Part shown: piece after piece, positions 62,324-64,000 of the stretch
How positions within the stretch are numbered: the stretch's first letter is position 1
Layout of the letters: the number at the start of each line of letters is the position of its first letter
Assembly (NCBI GenBank): GCA_031969655.1
Contig: DALYJX010000009.1
Coordinates: forward strand, 1 to 64,000
Reading direction: 5' to 3'
Source: Microseira sp003486305
GTDB taxonomy: Bacteria; Cyanobacteriota; Cyanobacteriia; Cyanobacteriales; Aerosakkonemataceae
DNA length: 64,000 bases
The notes under the pieces: generated by a model
Told to the model about the DNA's origin: nothing
What the model saw: the letters and a program-made list of their open reading frames with translations, nothing else
Databases searched by the model: none
Made by a program: the position numbers and the translations under genes

Positions 62324-63739
62324 ATGAACTACTGCGTTACCCCTGGATGCCTCAACCCCCAAAACCCGGATAACGCTAAATTTTGCCACAGTTGTGGTGC
62401 TAGATTATTGCTAATAGACCGATATCGTCCGATTCAACCGATTGGTAGGGGGGGATTTGGCAGAGCTTTTTTGGGCGTGGACGAACAGATTCCTTCTAAA
62501 CCCCGCTGCGTTATTAAGCAACTTTATCTTCAAAATAAAGGCAGTTTAGCTTTAAAAAAAGCGACTCAATTATTCCACCAAGAAGCGCAGCGTTTAGATG
62601 AGTTGGGTAAGCATCCTCAAATTCCGACGCTGCTGGCGCACTTTGAACAGCAAAAGCAACTTTATTTGGTACAAGAATTTATTCAGGGGCAGACTCTAGA
62701 ACGAGAATTGCACAAAGGGAATTTCACCGAAACTCAGATTTTGGAACTACTGCAAGGTGTACTGCCAGTGCTGAAATTTATCCACGATCGCAAGGTACTT
62801 CACCGCGATATTAAACCGGGCAATATTATGCGCCAAAGTCAGGATGGGAAACTCGTTCTGATCGATTTTGGCGTCGCGAAACAGATTACTGAGTCGGCTT
62901 TATTTCACACCGGCACAGCTGTAGGCACTCCCGGATATATGTCCCCCGAACAAGAAAAGGGCAAAGCTTTACCTGCTAGCGATTTATACAGTTTGGGGGT
63001 GACTTGCATTCACTTGTTGACGGGGGTTTCTCCGTTTGAGTTATTTGATTTTTCCAATCATCGTTGGGTTTGGCGCGATTTTTTGCTTAACGGTACAATG
63101 GTGAGCGATCGCTTAGCCCGTATCCTAGATAAATTACTGCAACATCCCCTCAACTTGCGTTACAAATCTGCCGATGAAGTTCTGCGATCGCTGACGCCCG
63201 CGCCAGCCGCACAGAAGAAATCATTACCGCCACCCAAACAACCTAACTTAATAACCAACCTCTGGCGGCGATATGCTGCTGGGCCCCTTGGGGACGTTTT
63301 AAATTCCGCAGTGGGAATCGATTACACGCACTTACAGCGTTTACTCGCAGCCGGTAAATGGGAACAAGCAGACGAAGAAACTTGGGCGCTTCTGTGCGAA
63401 GCGCTGGAAAAATCACCCCGCAGTTATATTCAAGCCAGCGAGATCGATCGATTTCCTGGCGAAGATTTGCAAACAATTAATCAACTCTGGGTAAAGTACA
63501 GTCAAGCGCGCTTTGGTTTCAGCGTGCAAAAGCAAATCTACGATAGCGTCGAACAAGACTTTGGCAAGTTCTGCACTAGCATAGGTTGGCTACCCTACAA
63601 ACAATTTCGTTCTTACTTGCAATTTCGCGATTCTGCCCCACTAGGACACCTGCCTTCGTGGAGTTGGGCGAGTGGTACTCAATTGTCGCGTCACGCTGCA
63701 ACGCTAAAAGCCAAGCTGGAAGCGTGTCAAATCCTTTGA
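62324..63739 (+). CDS. Serine/threonine protein kinase with zinc ribbon and C-terminal GUN4 domain
   Basis: A 471-residue protein. Residues 3-28 are a zinc-ribbon (CVTPGCLNPQNPDNAKFCHSC). The kinase (33-290) has GRGGFG, the ATP-binding Lys in CVIKQLY, HRDIKPGNIM, DFGVAK and the GTPGYMSPEQ activation segment. The C-terminal 150 residues are GUN4-like (GIDYTHLQRLLAAGKWEQAD; FPGEDLQTINQLWVKYS; LPSWSWASGTQLSRH). GUN4 binds porphyrins and helps Mg-chelatase, so the fusion may link tetrapyrrole sensing to signalling; this is inference. Kinase-GUN4 fusions are known in cyanobacteria. Confidence 0.88.
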   Translation: MNYCVTPGCLNPQNPDNAKFCHSCGARLLLIDRYRPIQPIGRGGFGRAFLGVDEQIPSKPRCVIKQLYLQNKGSLALKKATQLFHQEAQRLDELGKHPQIPTLLAHFEQQKQLYLVQEFIQGQTLERELHKGNFTETQILELLQGVLPVLKFIHDRKVLHRDIKPGNIMRQSQDGKLVLIDFGVAKQITESALFHTGTAVGTPGYMSPEQEKGKALPASDLYSLGVTCIHLLTGVSPFELFDFSNHRWVWRDFLLNGTMVSDRLARILDKLLQHPLNLRYKSADEVLRSLTPAPAAQKKSLPPPKQPNLITNLWRRYAAGPLGDVLNSAVGIDYTHLQRLLAAGKWEQADEETWALLCEALEKSPRSYIQASEIDRFPGEDLQTINQLWVKYSQARFGFSVQKQIYDSVEQDFGKFCTSIGWLPYKQFRSYLQFRDSAPLGHLPSWSWASGTQLSRHAATLKAKLEACQIL

Positions 63740-63977
63740 CGACAGCACCTGGAGAAAAATTTTCCTATTTTCTTATTGTGAATTAATTGCAATTTACTCA
63801 CCCGCTTAGCTGTTGCCAATGCCATTACTTGATAGCCTGGTGCAGCGCTCGCTTAAGGTTTTGTTAATTATTGAAAATAAATCCTTTTAAGCAGCCGACT
63901 GGATATTGACGCCAAAATAAAGAGTGATAAAGTTAAAGAAATTGAGCCGGAAACTTCGGATAACAAGGGAAAAAACC

Positions 63978-64000
63978 ATGTCGCAAACTCAGGGTATACT
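63978..64000 (+). CDS. Start of a gene cut by the window edge
   Basis: ATG 63978 opens a frame reading MSQTQGI to the window edge. AAGGGA precedes it by 9 nt. Too short to identify. Confidence 0.4.

Overview
The window is from a cyanobacterium. The palindrome GCGATCGC (HIP1) is scattered throughout, and several families are typical of cyanobacteria: AMIN-domain TonB receptors, a kinase-GUN4 fusion, a DUF4359 protein, Uma2 nucleases and STAND/CHAT proteins. Functions below rest on motifs read by eye, and no database search was run.

About 6.89-57.6 kb is one hybrid NRPS-PKS locus that looks like a siderophore or metallophore pathway of the yersiniabactin/pyochelin type. A leftward arm (44.5 to 6.9 kb) carries, in order of transcription: a free carrier protein, an AcpS-type PPTase, a benzoate-CoA-ligase-like aryl-AMP ligase, a salicylate synthase, a second AcpS-type PPTase, a KAS III-carrier-protein fusion, a flavin halogenase, NRPS 1 (Cy-A-PCP), PKS 1 (KS-AT-cMT-KR-ACP), a four-gene FkbH-type cassette for a glycerate-derived extender unit, NRPS 2 (Cy-A-PCP), PKS 2 (KS-AT-cMT-KR-DH-ER-ACP) and NRPS 3 (Cy-A with embedded cMT-PCP-TE). 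A rightward arm (45.5 to 57.6 kb) carries a TonB-dependent receptor, a PPM-type methyltransferase, a PepSY membrane protein, an RhtX/FptX-like permease, two YbtP/YbtQ-like ABC half-transporters, a condensation-like acyltransferase, an ACP and a type II thioesterase. The arms diverge from a roughly 1-kb region with several Fur-box-like sequences. The inferred product is a halogenated salicyl-capped chain with up to three thiazoline-type rings and two C-methylated polyketide units. No thiazoline reductase, oxidase domain or epimerase was seen.

The flanks are full of decay. On the left (0-6.9 kb) are a broken conjugative coupling protein, a CHAT-domain fragment, a STAND ATPase whose 3' end is a palindromic insertion, a broken hypothetical gene, an antitoxin with a truncated VapC toxin, an HNH protein and a 5'-truncated Uma2 gene abutting the last NRPS gene. 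On the right (57.8-61.3 kb) are an EgtD-like methyltransferase gene and a tyrosine recombinase gene, each with an in-frame TAA, and a tRNA-His gene. This suggests an acquired island next to a tRNA gene. Ordinary chromosomal genes follow from 61.4 kb.

Palindromic MITE-like repeats occur throughout. One sits in frame inside PKS 1, one supplies a false upstream ATG to the salicylate synthase gene, and one supplies the stop codon of the STAND gene. The points most worth following are the overall cluster, the PKS 2 module whose DH-ER appears inserted into the KR tail, the unusual PKS 1 AT and KR residues, the KAS III-carrier fusion lacking the usual histidine, and an apparently identical 1.57-kb tract shared by NRPS 2 and NRPS 3.
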